From NCBI GenBank assembly GCA_002025945.1, contig MWOO01000188.1, forward strand, positions 62,001-126,000: a stretch of 64,000 bases of DNA, read 5' to 3'. Numbering within the stretch: position 1 is the first letter of the stretch; every line of letters begins with the position of its first letter. Source of the stretch: Prochlorococcus sp. HOT208_60m_813O14 (lineage in GTDB: Bacteria; Cyanobacteriota; Cyanobacteriia; PCC-6307; Cyanobiaceae). Position numbers and translations under genes: made by a program. This document shows, in pieces, positions 45,759 to 55,638 of this stretch. Below the pieces are notes generated by a model. The model worked only from the letters and a program-made list of their open reading frames with translations. It searched no databases and was not told the DNA's origin.

Positions 45759-46601
45759 ATAGAAAATACTTTTTTAAAAATAACTAGTAAAAACAATAAT
45801 CTAGTTAAAAGATTTAGATCATTTAAAAGAGGGTCATCTCCAAAAGATCAAGACTTTTTTTGCATAGAGGGTACACATCTCATGGAAGAATTGCTGAAGT
45901 CTGGAAAAAATCCCTCTAAGATTTTAGTTACCGAAAAATGGCTAAGAAAAAATCAAAATCTAAGCAAAAAATTTCATGAGTCATTATTAAATATTGTCAC
46001 AGAGGAAGTCTTGTCATCTGCAATTTCTACAATTAATCCAGATGGGATAGCAGCTTTAGTAGAGATTTCAGCAATACCTAATTATCAATTTAATAGAAAA
46101 GATGATTTTGTTCTTGTCCTCGACAGAATTCAAGATCCTGGGAATATGGGTAATCTATTTAGAACCGCTTTAGCTGCGGGTGTTAATGCAATTTTTTTAG
46201 CTGGAGGTGCGCACCCACTAGGCCAAAAGGTATTAAGAGCATCCTCAGGTGCAGTTTTTCATCTGCCATTTTTAAGATTTGATGGAATTGAAGAAGAAAT
46301 ATTAAATTCTTTACTTAATTCTTTGTCTGAATTATCAAATGTAGGATTTAAGATTTTCTCTACTAGTAGCCATAATGAGAGTTTAAAAAAACCTTCAAAA
46401 CCTTACTGGGAAGTTGATTGGTCTAGACGTACCGCATTAATTTTGGGTAATGAAGGTCAAGGTATTCATAAGAAAATTCAAGAAGCTTTTAATGAAACAA
46501 TTACAATTCCGCATAGTGAGATTGTAGAATCATTGAATGTGGCTTGTGTTGCAGTTCCGTTATTACTAGAACGAAAAAGAGTCGCATACACCTCTAAATA
46601 A
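45759..46601 (+). CDS. SpoU-family RNA 2'-O-methyltransferase; N-terminus lacks a canonical start
   Basis: The catalytic SPOUT motifs are DRIQDPGNMGNLFRTALAAGV, ALILGNEGQGI and IPHSEIVESLNVACVAVPLLLE, so an rRNA or tRNA ribose methyltransferase is well supported. The ORF track begins at ATG 45882. In the same frame the upstream DNA encodes ITSKNNNLVKRFRSFKRG and DQDFFCIEGTHLMEELL, which is the N-terminal substrate-binding domain of RlmB/TsnR-like enzymes. No ATG, GTG or TTG occurs in that frame before a stop at 45723. I place a tentative start at ATA 45759, giving 280 residues. lpd follows 11 nt downstream. Confidence 0.78.
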   Translation: MENTFLKITSKNNNLVKRFRSFKRGSSPKDQDFFCIEGTHLMEELLKSGKNPSKILVTEKWLRKNQNLSKKFHESLLNIVTEEVLSSAISTINPDGIAALVEISAIPNYQFNRKDDFVLVLDRIQDPGNMGNLFRTALAAGVNAIFLAGGAHPLGQKVLRASSGAVFHLPFLRFDGIEEEILNSLLNSLSELSNVGFKIFSTSSHNESLKKPSKPYWEVDWSRRTALILGNEGQGIHKKIQEAFNETITIPHSEIVESLNVACVAVPLLLERKRVAYTSK

Positions 46602-46612
46602 ATAAATAAAAA

Positions 46613-48052
46613 GTGACTGATTCAAGTTTTGATTTTGATTTAATCGTAATAGGTGCAGGATATGGAGGTTTTGATGCCGCTAAACATGCTGCTGGTAAGG
46701 GACTGAAAGTCGCAATAGTAGAATCCTCTGATATGGGAGGTACTTGTGTTAACAAGGGTTGTGTTCCATCTAAAGCTCTTTTAGCTGCAAGTGGAAAAGT
46801 TAGAGAAATAGCTAATTATGAACATTTAGCTAAATTCGGTATACATGCTTCACCAGTAAGGTTCGAGAGATCAAAAATTGCAGATCATGCAAATAATTTA
46901 GTTTTAAATGTTAGAGAAAATTTAACAAAAACTCTTAAAAGGAGTGGAGTTGAAATTATTTTAGGCATTGGCAGAATTGAAGGAAATCAAAAAGTAGGTG
47001 TAAGAGATAAAAACGGAATTGATAAAATTTTCACATGTAAGAATATTGTTATAGCAACAGGCTCTTCTCCTTTTGTGCCCCGTGGAATAACTTTGGATAA
47101 TAGGACCGTATTTACTAGCGATGATGCGGTTAAACTTGAGTGGCTTCCAAGATGGATAGCAATTATTGGAAGCGGATATATAGGACTAGAATTTGCTGAT
47201 GTTTATACCGCGCTTGGTTGTGAAGTTACCATGATCGAGGCTTTAGAAAATATTATGCCAACATTTGATCCAGACATCACTAAAATTGCTAAGAAGAACC
47301 TTATTCAAGCAAGAGATATAGACACAAAATCAAATGTCTTTGCGACAAAAATAACACCTGGATGCCCTGTAAAAATAGAACTGACAGACGCAAAATCTAA
47401 GGAAGTTGTAGAAACTTTGGAAGTTGATGCTGTACTGGTTGCAACTGGTAGAAGTCCTAATAGTGATAACTTAAATCTTGATTCTGTTGGTATCGAAACA
47501 GTAAAAGGTTTCATTCCTGTAGATGATCAAATGAGAGTTAAGAATGGTGATGAAATAATACCTAACATTTGGGCTGTTGGAGATGTAACGGGCAAACTAA
47601 TGCTTGCCCATACAGCTGCAGCGCAAGGTACTATTGCTGTTGATAATATTTGCGGTGGTAATGTCGAAATTAACTATAAAAGTATCCCCGCAGCAACCTT
47701 TACTCACCCAGAGATAAGTTCAGTTGGTCTCTCTGAAGTTGAAGCTAAAGAGATATCTACAAAAGAAAATTTTACTTTGGGAGTTGTCAAAAGTTTCTTT
47801 AAGGCTAATTCAAAAGCATTGGCTGAATTAGAGAGTGATGGATTGCTAAAGTTGATTTTCAATAAAGATAATGGGAAAGTATTAGGGGCTCATATTTTTG
47901 GGTTACATGCAGCTGACTTAATTCAAGAAATTTCGAACGCTATTTCAAGGAACCAAGATGTAATTGCATTATCTAAAGAAGTTCATACTCATCCTACACT
48001 TAGTGAAGTAGTTGAGGTCGCATATAAACAGGCGGCTTCTCAAATAAAATAA
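46613..48052 (+). CDS. lpd: Dihydrolipoamide dehydrogenase (E3)
   Basis: The 479-residue flavoprotein has an N-terminal FAD motif DLIVIGAGYGGFDAAKHAA. The redox-active disulfide is in GGTCVNKGCVPSKALL at about residues 43-48. The NAD motif is IAIIGSGYIGLEFADVY, and the C-terminal dimerisation domain contains HTHPTLSEVVEVA. E3 serves pyruvate dehydrogenase and glycine cleavage. The start is GTG 46613. It sits between the SpoU gene and trpC with gaps of 11 and 12 nt; pdhA is elsewhere in the window. Confidence 0.96.
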   Translation: MTDSSFDFDLIVIGAGYGGFDAAKHAAGKGLKVAIVESSDMGGTCVNKGCVPSKALLAASGKVREIANYEHLAKFGIHASPVRFERSKIADHANNLVLNVRENLTKTLKRSGVEIILGIGRIEGNQKVGVRDKNGIDKIFTCKNIVIATGSSPFVPRGITLDNRTVFTSDDAVKLEWLPRWIAIIGSGYIGLEFADVYTALGCEVTMIEALENIMPTFDPDITKIAKKNLIQARDIDTKSNVFATKITPGCPVKIELTDAKSKEVVETLEVDAVLVATGRSPNSDNLNLDSVGIETVKGFIPVDDQMRVKNGDEIIPNIWAVGDVTGKLMLAHTAAAQGTIAVDNICGGNVEINYKSIPAATFTHPEISSVGLSEVEAKEISTKENFTLGVVKSFFKANSKALAELESDGLLKLIFNKDNGKVLGAHIFGLHAADLIQEISNAISRNQDVIALSKEVHTHPTLSEVVEVAYKQAASQIK

Positions 48053-48064
48053 TATCTTAAATTA

Positions 48065-48952
48065 ATGGAGATAAGACGCAGACCACCAAATCCAACAGTA
48101 AGGGTAGAAAATTTAGAATATGCTGTACCTCATAGGGAAGCACAAGCAAAAAACATTCTGGAAGAAATTGTATGGCACAAAAATATTGAAATTAAGAATT
48201 TTAAAAAAGTAGTCTCTTTAGAAGATCTCATCAAAAAGATTGAAAAAATTCCTGCTCCCAAAGATTTTTACAAAAATATCTTGGAGTCAAAAATAAAACC
48301 AGGAGTTATTGCTGAAATAAAAAAAGCTAGTCCGAGTAAAGGAGTTATTAGAAAAGATTTTAACCCTGAAGAAATAGCAATTTGTTATGAAGGATTAGGT
48401 GCGTCATGTATCTCAGTACTTACCGATAAAAGGTTTTTTCAAGGTAGTTATGAAATACTCGAAACTGTAAGGAAATCAACTAATCTCCCTCTACTCTGCA
48501 AAGATTTTATTATTTCTGCTTATCAGATTTATAAAGCAAGGGTATCTGGTGCTGATGCAATATTATTAATCGCTGCGATTTTAAGTGATGATGATTTAAT
48601 TTATTTAAAGAAAATAGCTAATAATTTAAAGATGAGTGTTCTTGTTGAAGTCCATAACTCTAATGAATTAGAAAGGATTCTAAAGTTAAAATCTTTTAAT
48701 TTGATTGGAATAAATAATAGGGATTTAAAGACTTTTAAAACGGATTTAAAAACATCAAAAGAATTGATGAATACATATGCAGATATATTTTTAAAACAAA
48801 ATATTATTCCTATAAGTGAATCTGGAATTAATTGTGCCGAAGATTTAGAATCGCTTAGATCTATTGGAATCATGGGAGTATTAATTGGTGAAACTTTTAT
48901 GAGAGAAACTGATATTGAACAATCTTTCAAGAAATTATTTAACGCAATTTAA
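48065..48952 (+). CDS. trpC: Indole-3-glycerol phosphate synthase
   Basis: TrpC closes the indole ring in tryptophan synthesis. The 295-residue TIM barrel has [15 protein letters not shown] (catalytic Lys), the CKDFIIS strand with a second Lys, [11 protein letters not shown] and the phosphate-binding GVLIGETFM. The N-terminal 30 residues ([22 protein letters not shown]) form the extension typical of cyanobacterial TrpC. It ends the SpoU-lpd-trpC run. Confidence 0.96.
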   Translation: MEIRRRPPNPTVRVENLEYAVPHREAQAKNILEEIVWHKNIEIKNFKKVVSLEDLIKKIEKIPAPKDFYKNILESKIKPGVIAEIKKASPSKGVIRKDFNPEEIAICYEGLGASCISVLTDKRFFQGSYEILETVRKSTNLPLLCKDFIISAYQIYKARVSGADAILLIAAILSDDDLIYLKKIANNLKMSVLVEVHNSNELERILKLKSFNLIGINNRDLKTFKTDLKTSKELMNTYADIFLKQNIIPISESGINCAEDLESLRSIGIMGVLIGETFMRETDIEQSFKKLFNAI

Positions 48953-49007
48953 TTTTGACTTCAAATCTTGCTATAAAATTTAATAAACAGAGTTGTATTG
49001 AATATAT

Positions 49008-49679
49008 ATGCAGGCAGTAATTTTAACAGGTATAGTTGCAGGATTTGTGCATGTTGTTAGTGGCGCTGATCATCTAATTGCCATGGCACCAGCAGCGATT
49101 AGTAATCCTAAAAAAGCTCTTAAAAATAGTTTCTCATGGGGCTTAGGACACTCTTCAGGAGTTCTCTTGTTAGCTTTTCTAGCGATTTTTATTAAGGATA
49201 TTACGCCATTAAACAAATTTTCTAATATTGCCGAATTACTAGTTGGAATTTCTCTTATAATTGTGGGAATATTTGCAATAAAAAATTCTTTTCAATTAAG
49301 TATCCACTCACATTCCCATAAGCATGAGAATGGAATTGCCCATCGTCACTTTCACTTTCATGTTAAGGAACCAAAAAAAAATAATAAGCACTCACATGCT
49401 TTGACAGGTTTAGGATTGGTTCACGGTATAGCTGGAGGTTCACATTTTCTTGCAGTTCTTCCTGCTTTAGCACTACCTTTAACAAGCGCTTTCTTATATT
49501 TAATTTCATATTTGATTGGTTCACTAATAAGTATGAATCTTTTTACTTGTTTAATATCTTTTACCACCTTTAAAGCAAGTCAAAAATTTATTAAAAGATT
49601 AATAGCTGTAGCAGGAGGGCTTTCCTTCTCTTTTGGATTATTTTGGATTCAAAGAAGTGCTTCTGTTTTTTTGAATTAA
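49008..49679 (+). CDS. Nickel transporter-like membrane protein next to NiSOD (SodT-like)
   Basis: The 223-residue protein has about six transmembrane helices. An HxxxGADH motif (HVVSGADHLIAMA) in helix I and a second FSWGLGHSSG motif resemble NicO/UreH/HupE-type nickel permeases. A cytoplasmic or periplasmic loop of about 35 residues is histidine-rich (HSHSHKHENGIAHRHFHFH), fitting metal binding. A later LVHGIAGGSHFL repeats the motif. Adjacent sodX and sodN make nickel the likely substrate; such neighbours have been called sodT. The 3' end overlaps sodX convergently by 42 nt. Confidence 0.82.
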   Translation: MQAVILTGIVAGFVHVVSGADHLIAMAPAAISNPKKALKNSFSWGLGHSSGVLLLAFLAIFIKDITPLNKFSNIAELLVGISLIIVGIFAIKNSFQLSIHSHSHKHENGIAHRHFHFHVKEPKKNNKHSHALTGLGLVHGIAGGSHFLAVLPALALPLTSAFLYLISYLIGSLISMNLFTCLISFTTFKASQKFIKRLIAVAGGLSFSFGLFWIQRSASVFLN

Positions 49680-50030
49680 AAAATTTTTTAATTTAGGAAT
49701 AATTAATTTAGAGGTTACAATCCCAATTATTTTTTCGTTATTGATTAATCCAAATTTATTACTATCTTCGCTAAATTCAATATTATCGCCAATAACCTCA
49801 ATATTATTTTGATTTACTGAATTTATCCTTTTTATTAGGTTTTTATTTTTAACTGGATGATTAAAAATAACTATTTGTCGATTTTTTAGTATTGATTTAT
49901 TATTTTTATATTTTTTAAAAAATACAATATCCCCTTCTTTTAGGTAAGGTAACATCGATTCACCACTAATAATGGCAGTTTTTCTTAAACCTAAAAAAAA
50001 TAAAATAAAATCAAAAAAACTTTTGAAAAT
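49638..50030 (-). CDS. sodX: NiSOD maturation protease SodX (S26 signal-peptidase-like)
   Basis: The ORF track gives 105 residues from ATG 49955, but the three codons before it encode GES, making GESMLPYLKEGD. This is the S26 peptidase motif whose serine is the nucleophile. A functional protein must therefore start further upstream. The frame stays open through RVIFKSFFDFILFFLGLRKTAII and has no ATG, GTG or TTG before it enters sodN. I place a tentative start at ATT 50030, 8 nt after the sodN stop. The general-base lysine is in NLIKRINSV. It removes the NiSOD propeptide. Confidence 0.8.
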   Translation of the reverse strand: MFKSFFDFILFFLGLRKTAIISGESMLPYLKEGDIVFFKKYKNNKSILKNRQIVIFNHPVKNKNLIKRINSVNQNNIEVIGDNIEFSEDSNKFGLINNEKIIGIVTSKLIIPKLKNFLIQKNRSTSLNPK

Positions 50031-50038
50031 AACTCTGA

Positions 50039-50512
50039 TTAACTTGCTTTTACAAAGGCGTCTGATCTTCCTTTTGAAGCCCAGAAAATATTATGAATTT
50101 TTTCTACATAAATCATGAGTTCTTCAGCTTGTGCTAAGTCAATATTAACTTTGCATGCACTGCATAATTTGGCCGCCTTCCAAATGGTTTCATGTAAGTC
50201 TGGGTAAGTTTCTAAGTGAACTGGTTTAAAGTAATCTGTCCACAAAATTAGAATCTCTTTCTTTGTTTCTTTTGCTTGCTCTTCTTTAACTGCAACATAT
50301 CTAGAAAATGTATTACTGTATGCTGCCCACTCTGCTGAATCAGTGCTAGAAGGAGCTTCTAATGCAATAAGTTTTTTTGTCATTGATAAAACTGCTTCAG
50401 CTGCAACTCTCGTAGATGCTGGATCGTAAACACCACAAGGACCATCGCAGTGAGCATGGACTTTCATTGGGGATTTTTTATCTAGAAAAGAATTGATGAA
50501 TTTACTTAACAT
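50039..50512 (-). CDS. sodN: Nickel superoxide dismutase (precursor)
   Basis: The 157-residue precursor has a 20-residue propeptide (MLSKFINSFLDKKSPMKVHA) followed by the nickel hook HCDGPCGVYDP. After cleavage, the new N-terminal His1 with Cys2 and Cys6 binds nickel. The rest is a four-helix bundle, as in hexameric NiSOD. It detoxifies superoxide without iron, which suits iron-poor surface ocean. sodX follows directly, and a nickel transporter-like gene is next. Confidence 0.97.
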   Translation of the reverse strand: MLSKFINSFLDKKSPMKVHAHCDGPCGVYDPASTRVAAEAVLSMTKKLIALEAPSSTDSAEWAAYSNTFSRYVAVKEEQAKETKKEILILWTDYFKPVHLETYPDLHETIWKAAKLCSACKVNIDLAQAEELMIYVEKIHNIFWASKGRSDAFVKAS

Positions 50513-50590
50513 TTCAAATATTTGGTGTTGTATATATATTACTTGGAGATTAACTAAATTGAAAAGTCTTAGATATTTTTCTTACTTTAT

Positions 50591-51163
50591 TTAATTGACT
50601 TTTAATAATTCAACTTCAAATATTAAAGTCGCATTAGCAGGTATTACATTTCCAGCCCCTCTTGATCCGTATCCAAGTTCTGGAGGTATTGTTAATTTTC
50701 TTTTGCCTCCAACTTTCATGCCTGCTACACCTTCGTCCCAACCTTTTATTACTCGTCCAGCACCCAAGGGAAAGCTGAATGGAGCTCTGCCGATACTGGT
50801 ATCAAATTGTGTACCGTCTTCTAGTGTTCCTGTGTAATTTACAGTAACTGTTTGCCCAGCACTAGCCTCATTCCCTTCTCCGTTTACGATATCTGCAATA
50901 ATTAGACCACTTTCTGTAGTCCTTGAATTGTTGTCTGATGGTGTTTCTTCTGCCATAGCGAAAAGTATAGGATTTGGATCAGATGGGTCTAGTTCAAATA
51001 AATTATTATTTGAGACATTTGATGATTTTGCAACAGGTGTTCTTTGAACTGACTGAGTCTCTGATTCAGCAGCATTAACAACTTGAGGTGAATTAAATTG
51101 ACTGAAAAGAGTTAATGAAACACAAAAAACAAAAACTGCAAAACTGATAAAGACTTCTTTCAC
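50591..51163 (-). CDS. Exported FKBP-type peptidyl-prolyl isomerase
   Basis: The 190-residue protein has an N-terminal signal peptide (about residues 1-31, [19 protein letters not shown] ending near VNAA), a low-complexity linker, and a C-terminal FKBP domain. The domain shows [43 protein letters not shown] and [17 protein letters not shown]. It catalyses proline isomerisation during folding in the periplasm or thylakoid lumen. Its 5' end is 86 nt from divergent lnt. Confidence 0.93.
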   Translation of the reverse strand: MKEVFISFAVFVFCVSLTLFSQFNSPQVVNAAESETQSVQRTPVAKSSNVSNNNLFELDPSDPNPILFAMAEETPSDNNSRTTESGLIIADIVNGEGNEASAGQTVTVNYTGTLEDGTQFDTSIGRAPFSFPLGAGRVIKGWDEGVAGMKVGGKRKLTIPPELGYGSRGAGNVIPANATLIFEVELLKVN

Positions 51164-51249
51164 TTAAATTTTGAAAGTTACTAAAACTTAGTTTACAGAA
51201 TGAAGGTACAATAAATGGGTCATTATAAATTTAATTTCGTAATTTTAGA

Positions 51250-52737
51250 TTGTTAATCCCAACTCAATTTAAAAGTCTAAGACAATATTTTTACCCTTGT
51301 TTAGGAGGGATTTTAGGAGGAATTTCAGTTTCAACTCATTTTTGGTTGATTTTTATGCCGATATCATTATTTATTTTATGGAAGGGAAGTGAAAGGAGAA
51401 TAGCAAATTTTTGTTGGGGTTTTTTCTTTATCTTGATAAGTCATTCTTGGCTTTATGATCTTCATCCATTAACATGGCTAGGTTTTTCATGGCTTACGAG
51501 TTTAATAATCACAATTTTAATATTATTATTTTGCTCTTTTTTGGGTGGGATATTAGTTTATTTATGGGGATTGTTAGTTGAAATCATTCTCTGGAAAGAA
51601 GATGTTTTCAGAATGAAAATATTACCTTTAACAGTAAAAGTATTTTTTTTATCTTTGACTTGGGGGATTGGTGAATTGATACTTTCTCAAACACCTTTTT
51701 TTTGGATAGGTTTAGGCGAGAGTCTTGTTCCAGGTGATATTTATCTTGCTGGTTTGGCAAGATGGATTGGCGCTAGTGGTTTATGCGTATTACAAATATT
51801 GATTGGATTTTGGATATTTTTTAGTCACGGTAGATGGGCAAGAAAACTTTATTTTAAAAAAATAATTATTTTCGGGCTTTTTATTATTTTTTTCTTACAT
51901 CTATTTGGGGGATTAACAACTTCAATTAAAAGAAATTATGAATATCCTGTGGCTATTTGGCAAACCAACCTCCCAACAAGAGAAAAATTAAAAATAGATG
52001 ATGAATTTATTAAAGAAAAACAATCTATTGCTCAAAAGTATGCTTTAGCCAATCAAGTAAAACTTCTCGTTGCTCCTGAAGGGACTCTATATAATAATTT
52101 TTATTTATCTAAAGGCTTTAAGGTTAATACCTTGGCAGGAGGTTTCAGAAATTCTAATAATGAGTTAAGAAGTTCTTTACTCGGATTTCAAATTGGAGAT
52201 AAATCTTTCACCTCATTTATTGATAAAAATAGACTTGTTCCATTAGGTGAAGAAATACCAAGATTTCTAGATAGTTTTTCAAGAGGATTATCTGCAGTAG
52301 GCGGAATTAAACCAGGCTCAAATTCAAGATTTTTTGATCCTAAATTTACAAAACCTTTAGCAGTGGCTATTTGTTATGAAATTAGTGATGGATTGAAAAT
52401 AAGGAAGGCTATTAATAGCGGTGCAAAACTAATAATAACTGCAGCAAATTTAGATCCTTATCCAACTAAGCTTTATAATCAATTCCTGTCTTTGGCAAGA
52501 TTGAGAAGTATTGAAAATAAAAAAGATAATCTACTTGTATCAAACACTGGTCCTTCTGGTTTAGTTAATGATGATGGGAAAATAATTCAACTTCTAGATT
52601 TAAATGTGGAGCAAAAAGAAGTAGTTTTCCCAAATTTTTCATCCGATAAGACCTTCTATACAAAATTTGGAGATAAACCTATTTTGTTATTGTTTATATT
52701 TTTTATGGGATTAAATTTCTTTTTGAAAATTAATTAA
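51250..52737 (+). CDS. lnt: Apolipoprotein N-acyltransferase
   Basis: The 495-residue protein has about seven N-terminal transmembrane helices and a C-terminal nitrilase domain. The catalytic triad of the family is visible: Glu in [11 protein letters not shown], Lys in [15 protein letters not shown] and Cys in [12 protein letters not shown] final transmembrane helix closes the protein. Lnt adds the third acyl chain to lipoproteins. The start is TTG 51250. Its end overlaps convergent mnmA by 8 nt. Confidence 0.93.
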   Translation: MLIPTQFKSLRQYFYPCLGGILGGISVSTHFWLIFMPISLFILWKGSERRIANFCWGFFFILISHSWLYDLHPLTWLGFSWLTSLIITILILLFCSFLGGILVYLWGLLVEIILWKEDVFRMKILPLTVKVFFLSLTWGIGELILSQTPFFWIGLGESLVPGDIYLAGLARWIGASGLCVLQILIGFWIFFSHGRWARKLYFKKIIIFGLFIIFFLHLFGGLTTSIKRNYEYPVAIWQTNLPTREKLKIDDEFIKEKQSIAQKYALANQVKLLVAPEGTLYNNFYLSKGFKVNTLAGGFRNSNNELRSSLLGFQIGDKSFTSFIDKNRLVPLGEEIPRFLDSFSRGLSAVGGIKPGSNSRFFDPKFTKPLAVAICYEISDGLKIRKAINSGAKLIITAANLDPYPTKLYNQFLSLARLRSIENKKDNLLVSNTGPSGLVNDDGKIIQLLDLNVEQKEVVFPNFSSDKTFYTKFGDKPILLLFIFFMGLNFFLKIN

Positions 52738-53887
52738 TTAATCCGCCACCTAATAAAATTTCTCCTTTATAAAAAACTGCAGCTTGTCCAGGTGTTACCG
52801 AACTTTGACTTTCTTCAAAAATTAATTTAAATGTTGTAGTTTGATTATCTGAATTTTTCAAAGGTATTAAAGTTCCTTTTACTGGATGACTTCTATATCT
52901 GATTTGTGCTTCTACTTCTATCTCTTGTTTAGGTTCTTCGATTGAGACCCAGTTAACCTTACTAATTATTGCTTCTCTATTAAATAGATCACTTTTATCT
53001 GCTACATAAACTATGTTTTTTACTCTGTTTAAACTTTTTACAAATAATGGCTTCGGCCAAGCAATGCCCAACCCTTTTCTTTGACCTACTGTAAAGTGCT
53101 GAATACCATTGTGCTTTCCAAGGACTTCCCCATTTATATGCACAATTTTTCCTTCTTTGGGTTCAATGTGTTTGTCGATAAATCTCTGCATTGATCCATA
53201 ATGCTCAACTAAACATAAATCTTGACTTTCTGGTTTGTGAGCAGTTCTGAGGCCTAATCTAAGGGCTTCCTTTCTTGTTTCTTCTTTTTTCATTTCACCA
53301 AGAGGAAATTCTAATCTGCTTAGTACTTCTTGTGAAAGAGAATAAAGAAAATAACTTTGGTCTTTGTTTTCGTCAGCACCTCTAAGAAGAAGGAATTCCT
53401 TAAATACAAAGCTCTTGTAATCAAGTGTTTCAGCATAAGATGATTTTTTTATCCTTGCGTAATGTCCTGTCGCAATATGAGTGAAGTCTTTTTTGTTTAT
53501 TGCGTAATTAAGCATCTCTTCAAACTTCACGTTCTTATTGCACATCGAACATGGCAGTGGAGTGAACCCTTTCTCATAGCTTTCAGTAGTTTTTTTAATT
53601 ACTTCTCTTTCGAAAATTTCTCTTGAGTCTATTATTTTATGATTAATTCCCAAATCTTCACAAAGGCCAGCAGCATCTACTAATCCTTCAGAACAACAGG
53701 AGCCTTGTCCTTTCATTAGCCAAAGAGTTAGCCCCTCAACATTCCAGCCTTTTTCTTGAAGAAGAGCAGCTGAAAGGGAACTATCTACACCCCCTGAAAG
53801 ACCTACAATAATATTTTTCTTCTTTTTAGTTTTATTATTAGAAGAAAAAAAGTTCTCTAATTTTTTATCCTTTTGTGTCTTTAACAT
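52730..53887 (-). CDS. mnmA: tRNA-specific 2-thiouridylase MnmA
   Basis: MnmA thiolates U34 of tRNA-Lys, Glu and Gln. The 385-residue protein has the PP-loop [16 protein letters not shown] at about residues 28-43 and [16 protein letters not shown] with the first catalytic Cys. [11 protein letters not shown] carries the second catalytic Cys, and GQRKGLGI is also typical. The N-terminus has about 25 extra lysine- and asparagine-rich residues. It is divergent from nnr by 46 nt. Confidence 0.96.
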   Translation of the reverse strand: MLKTQKDKKLENFFSSNNKTKKKKNIIVGLSGGVDSSLSAALLQEKGWNVEGLTLWLMKGQGSCCSEGLVDAAGLCEDLGINHKIIDSREIFEREVIKKTTESYEKGFTPLPCSMCNKNVKFEEMLNYAINKKDFTHIATGHYARIKKSSYAETLDYKSFVFKEFLLLRGADENKDQSYFLYSLSQEVLSRLEFPLGEMKKEETRKEALRLGLRTAHKPESQDLCLVEHYGSMQRFIDKHIEPKEGKIVHINGEVLGKHNGIQHFTVGQRKGLGIAWPKPLFVKSLNRVKNIVYVADKSDLFNREAIISKVNWVSIEEPKQEIEVEAQIRYRSHPVKGTLIPLKNSDNQTTTFKLIFEESQSSVTPGQAAVFYKGEILLGGGLIN

Positions 53888-53933
53888 AGAAGTTTAAATT
53901 TTTGAACAGTTCTTCAATTGCTTTGTACTAATT

Positions 53934-55499
53934 ATGAACGAAATTGCATGGCCAACAATTGATTCTAAACATTTAATTGTTGATTCAAAGCAAATGTTGA
54001 TAGTAGAGAAAGAAATGTTTTCTGATGGAATGCCACAAGAAGCATTGATGGAAAAAGCTGGTATCCAAATTAGTAGATGGCTCTTAAAAAAGAAATCTCT
54101 TCTCAAGGATGGAATAACTGTTTTTATAGGTCCTGGGCATAATGGCGGGGATGGTGCAGTAATAGCTAGAGAGCTTTTTTTGAAAGGTTTTTATGTTCAG
54201 GTATGGTGTCCATTCCCGATAAAAAAATCATTAACAAATAACCACCTTAATTATCTTACATCTATTGGTGTTACGAAATTAGTAGAGCCTCCTGATGCAA
54301 ATGGTAAAGATCTTTGGATTGATGCAGTTTTTGGTAATAATCAAACAAGAAAAGTTGATGATAAATTGATTAAACTGTTTAATCAAAAATTTCATAAAAA
54401 ATCTGGGAAGGTAATAAGTATTGATATTCCAACAGGATTGTGTCCTGATAAAGGAGAGCCTTTTTTAGAAAACGCAGTAAAGGCAAACTATACCTTGGCC
54501 ATTGGTCTTTATAAGATTGGGTTGACCCAAGATTCTGCTTTACCTTTTATTGGAGAATTGCACCATATCGATATTGGTTTTACTACTAAGAAATTATCTA
54601 AGATTGAGAAAAAGATTTTTAAGATTTCATATGATGATTTTAAAAATATTGATTTACCTTCTTTACCAAAAAACAATAACAAATATAAAAGAGGAAGGAC
54701 ATTATTAATCGCAGGAAGTGAGAAATATCCAGGAGCAGCATATCTAGCATTAAAAGGTGCCATATCAAGTGGTGCAGGTTTTATCTCTGCGGTTCTACCT
54801 GAGTTAGTTGCTGATTCTATCTGGCAAGTCGCTCCAGAAATAGTTTTAAAAGGAACTATGAAATGTAATCAAAATGGTCATGCATCTTTATTCAGTGCAT
54901 TAAAGAATATTGATTTAAGTGCTTATGATTCATTAGCTGTAGGTCCAGGAATAGGTATTGATAATTATGATTGGCAAAAATCAAAAGAGTACCTTACAGA
55001 ATTTGAAGGGTTATTGATCCTGGATGCTGATGCACTCAATAGAATTTCGGAATCTGAATTAGGATCAAAGTTCTTTTTAGAGAGGAAATTCAAAACATGG
55101 ATTACACCTCATAGCAAAGAATTTTCAAGATTATTCCCCAATATCAAAGGTGAGACTAATGTTGGAAGAGCTCTCAATGCATCAAGAGAATTGAATATAA
55201 GTGTTTTGCTAAAGGGCGCTAACAGTATATTGGCTGATGGTGAAAAAGCATGGCAACTAATTGGTACCGATTCTCAGACAGCCAGAGCTGGATTGGGTGA
55301 TCTTTTATCTGGATTTCTAGCTGGTAGTTCTGCTATTGATTTAACTTTTTGTGGAAATATAACAACTGAATTTTTTGCTAAATATGTACTTTTACATTCA
55401 CTTGCTGCATCAAAATGCAAAAAGGGCTCAAATTCATCTGCAATTGGTGATGAATTGTCAAAATTAATAAGGAATAGAAAAACGAGACAAATATCTTGA
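53934..55499 (+). CDS. nnr: Bifunctional NAD(P)H-hydrate epimerase / ADP-dependent dehydratase
   Basis: The 521-residue protein repairs damaged NAD(P)H hydrates. The N-terminal YjeF-type epimerase domain (about 1-230) includes VFIGPGHNGGDGAVIARELFLKG and SIDIPTGLCPDKGEP. The C-terminal dehydratase domain (about 245-521) includes LAVGPGIG, LDADALNRI, TPHSKEFSRLF and TARAGLGDLLSGFLAG. Both activities appear complete. The start is ATG 53934. Confidence 0.94.
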   Translation: MNEIAWPTIDSKHLIVDSKQMLIVEKEMFSDGMPQEALMEKAGIQISRWLLKKKSLLKDGITVFIGPGHNGGDGAVIARELFLKGFYVQVWCPFPIKKSLTNNHLNYLTSIGVTKLVEPPDANGKDLWIDAVFGNNQTRKVDDKLIKLFNQKFHKKSGKVISIDIPTGLCPDKGEPFLENAVKANYTLAIGLYKIGLTQDSALPFIGELHHIDIGFTTKKLSKIEKKIFKISYDDFKNIDLPSLPKNNNKYKRGRTLLIAGSEKYPGAAYLALKGAISSGAGFISAVLPELVADSIWQVAPEIVLKGTMKCNQNGHASLFSALKNIDLSAYDSLAVGPGIGIDNYDWQKSKEYLTEFEGLLILDADALNRISESELGSKFFLERKFKTWITPHSKEFSRLFPNIKGETNVGRALNASRELNISVLLKGANSILADGEKAWQLIGTDSQTARAGLGDLLSGFLAGSSAIDLTFCGNITTEFFAKYVLLHSLAASKCKKGSNSSAIGDELSKLIRNRKTRQIS

Positions 55500-55638
55500 A
55501 AGAAACAATTTAAAAGAGTTATTTTTAGTTTTAAACACATAACAATACAAATATTACATGAAATCTGAAGCGCGCATTAAATATTGGGCACTTTTCTAAA
55601 AAGTGTAGGAGAGTTTTAATACCTGATTTAGGTCAAAA

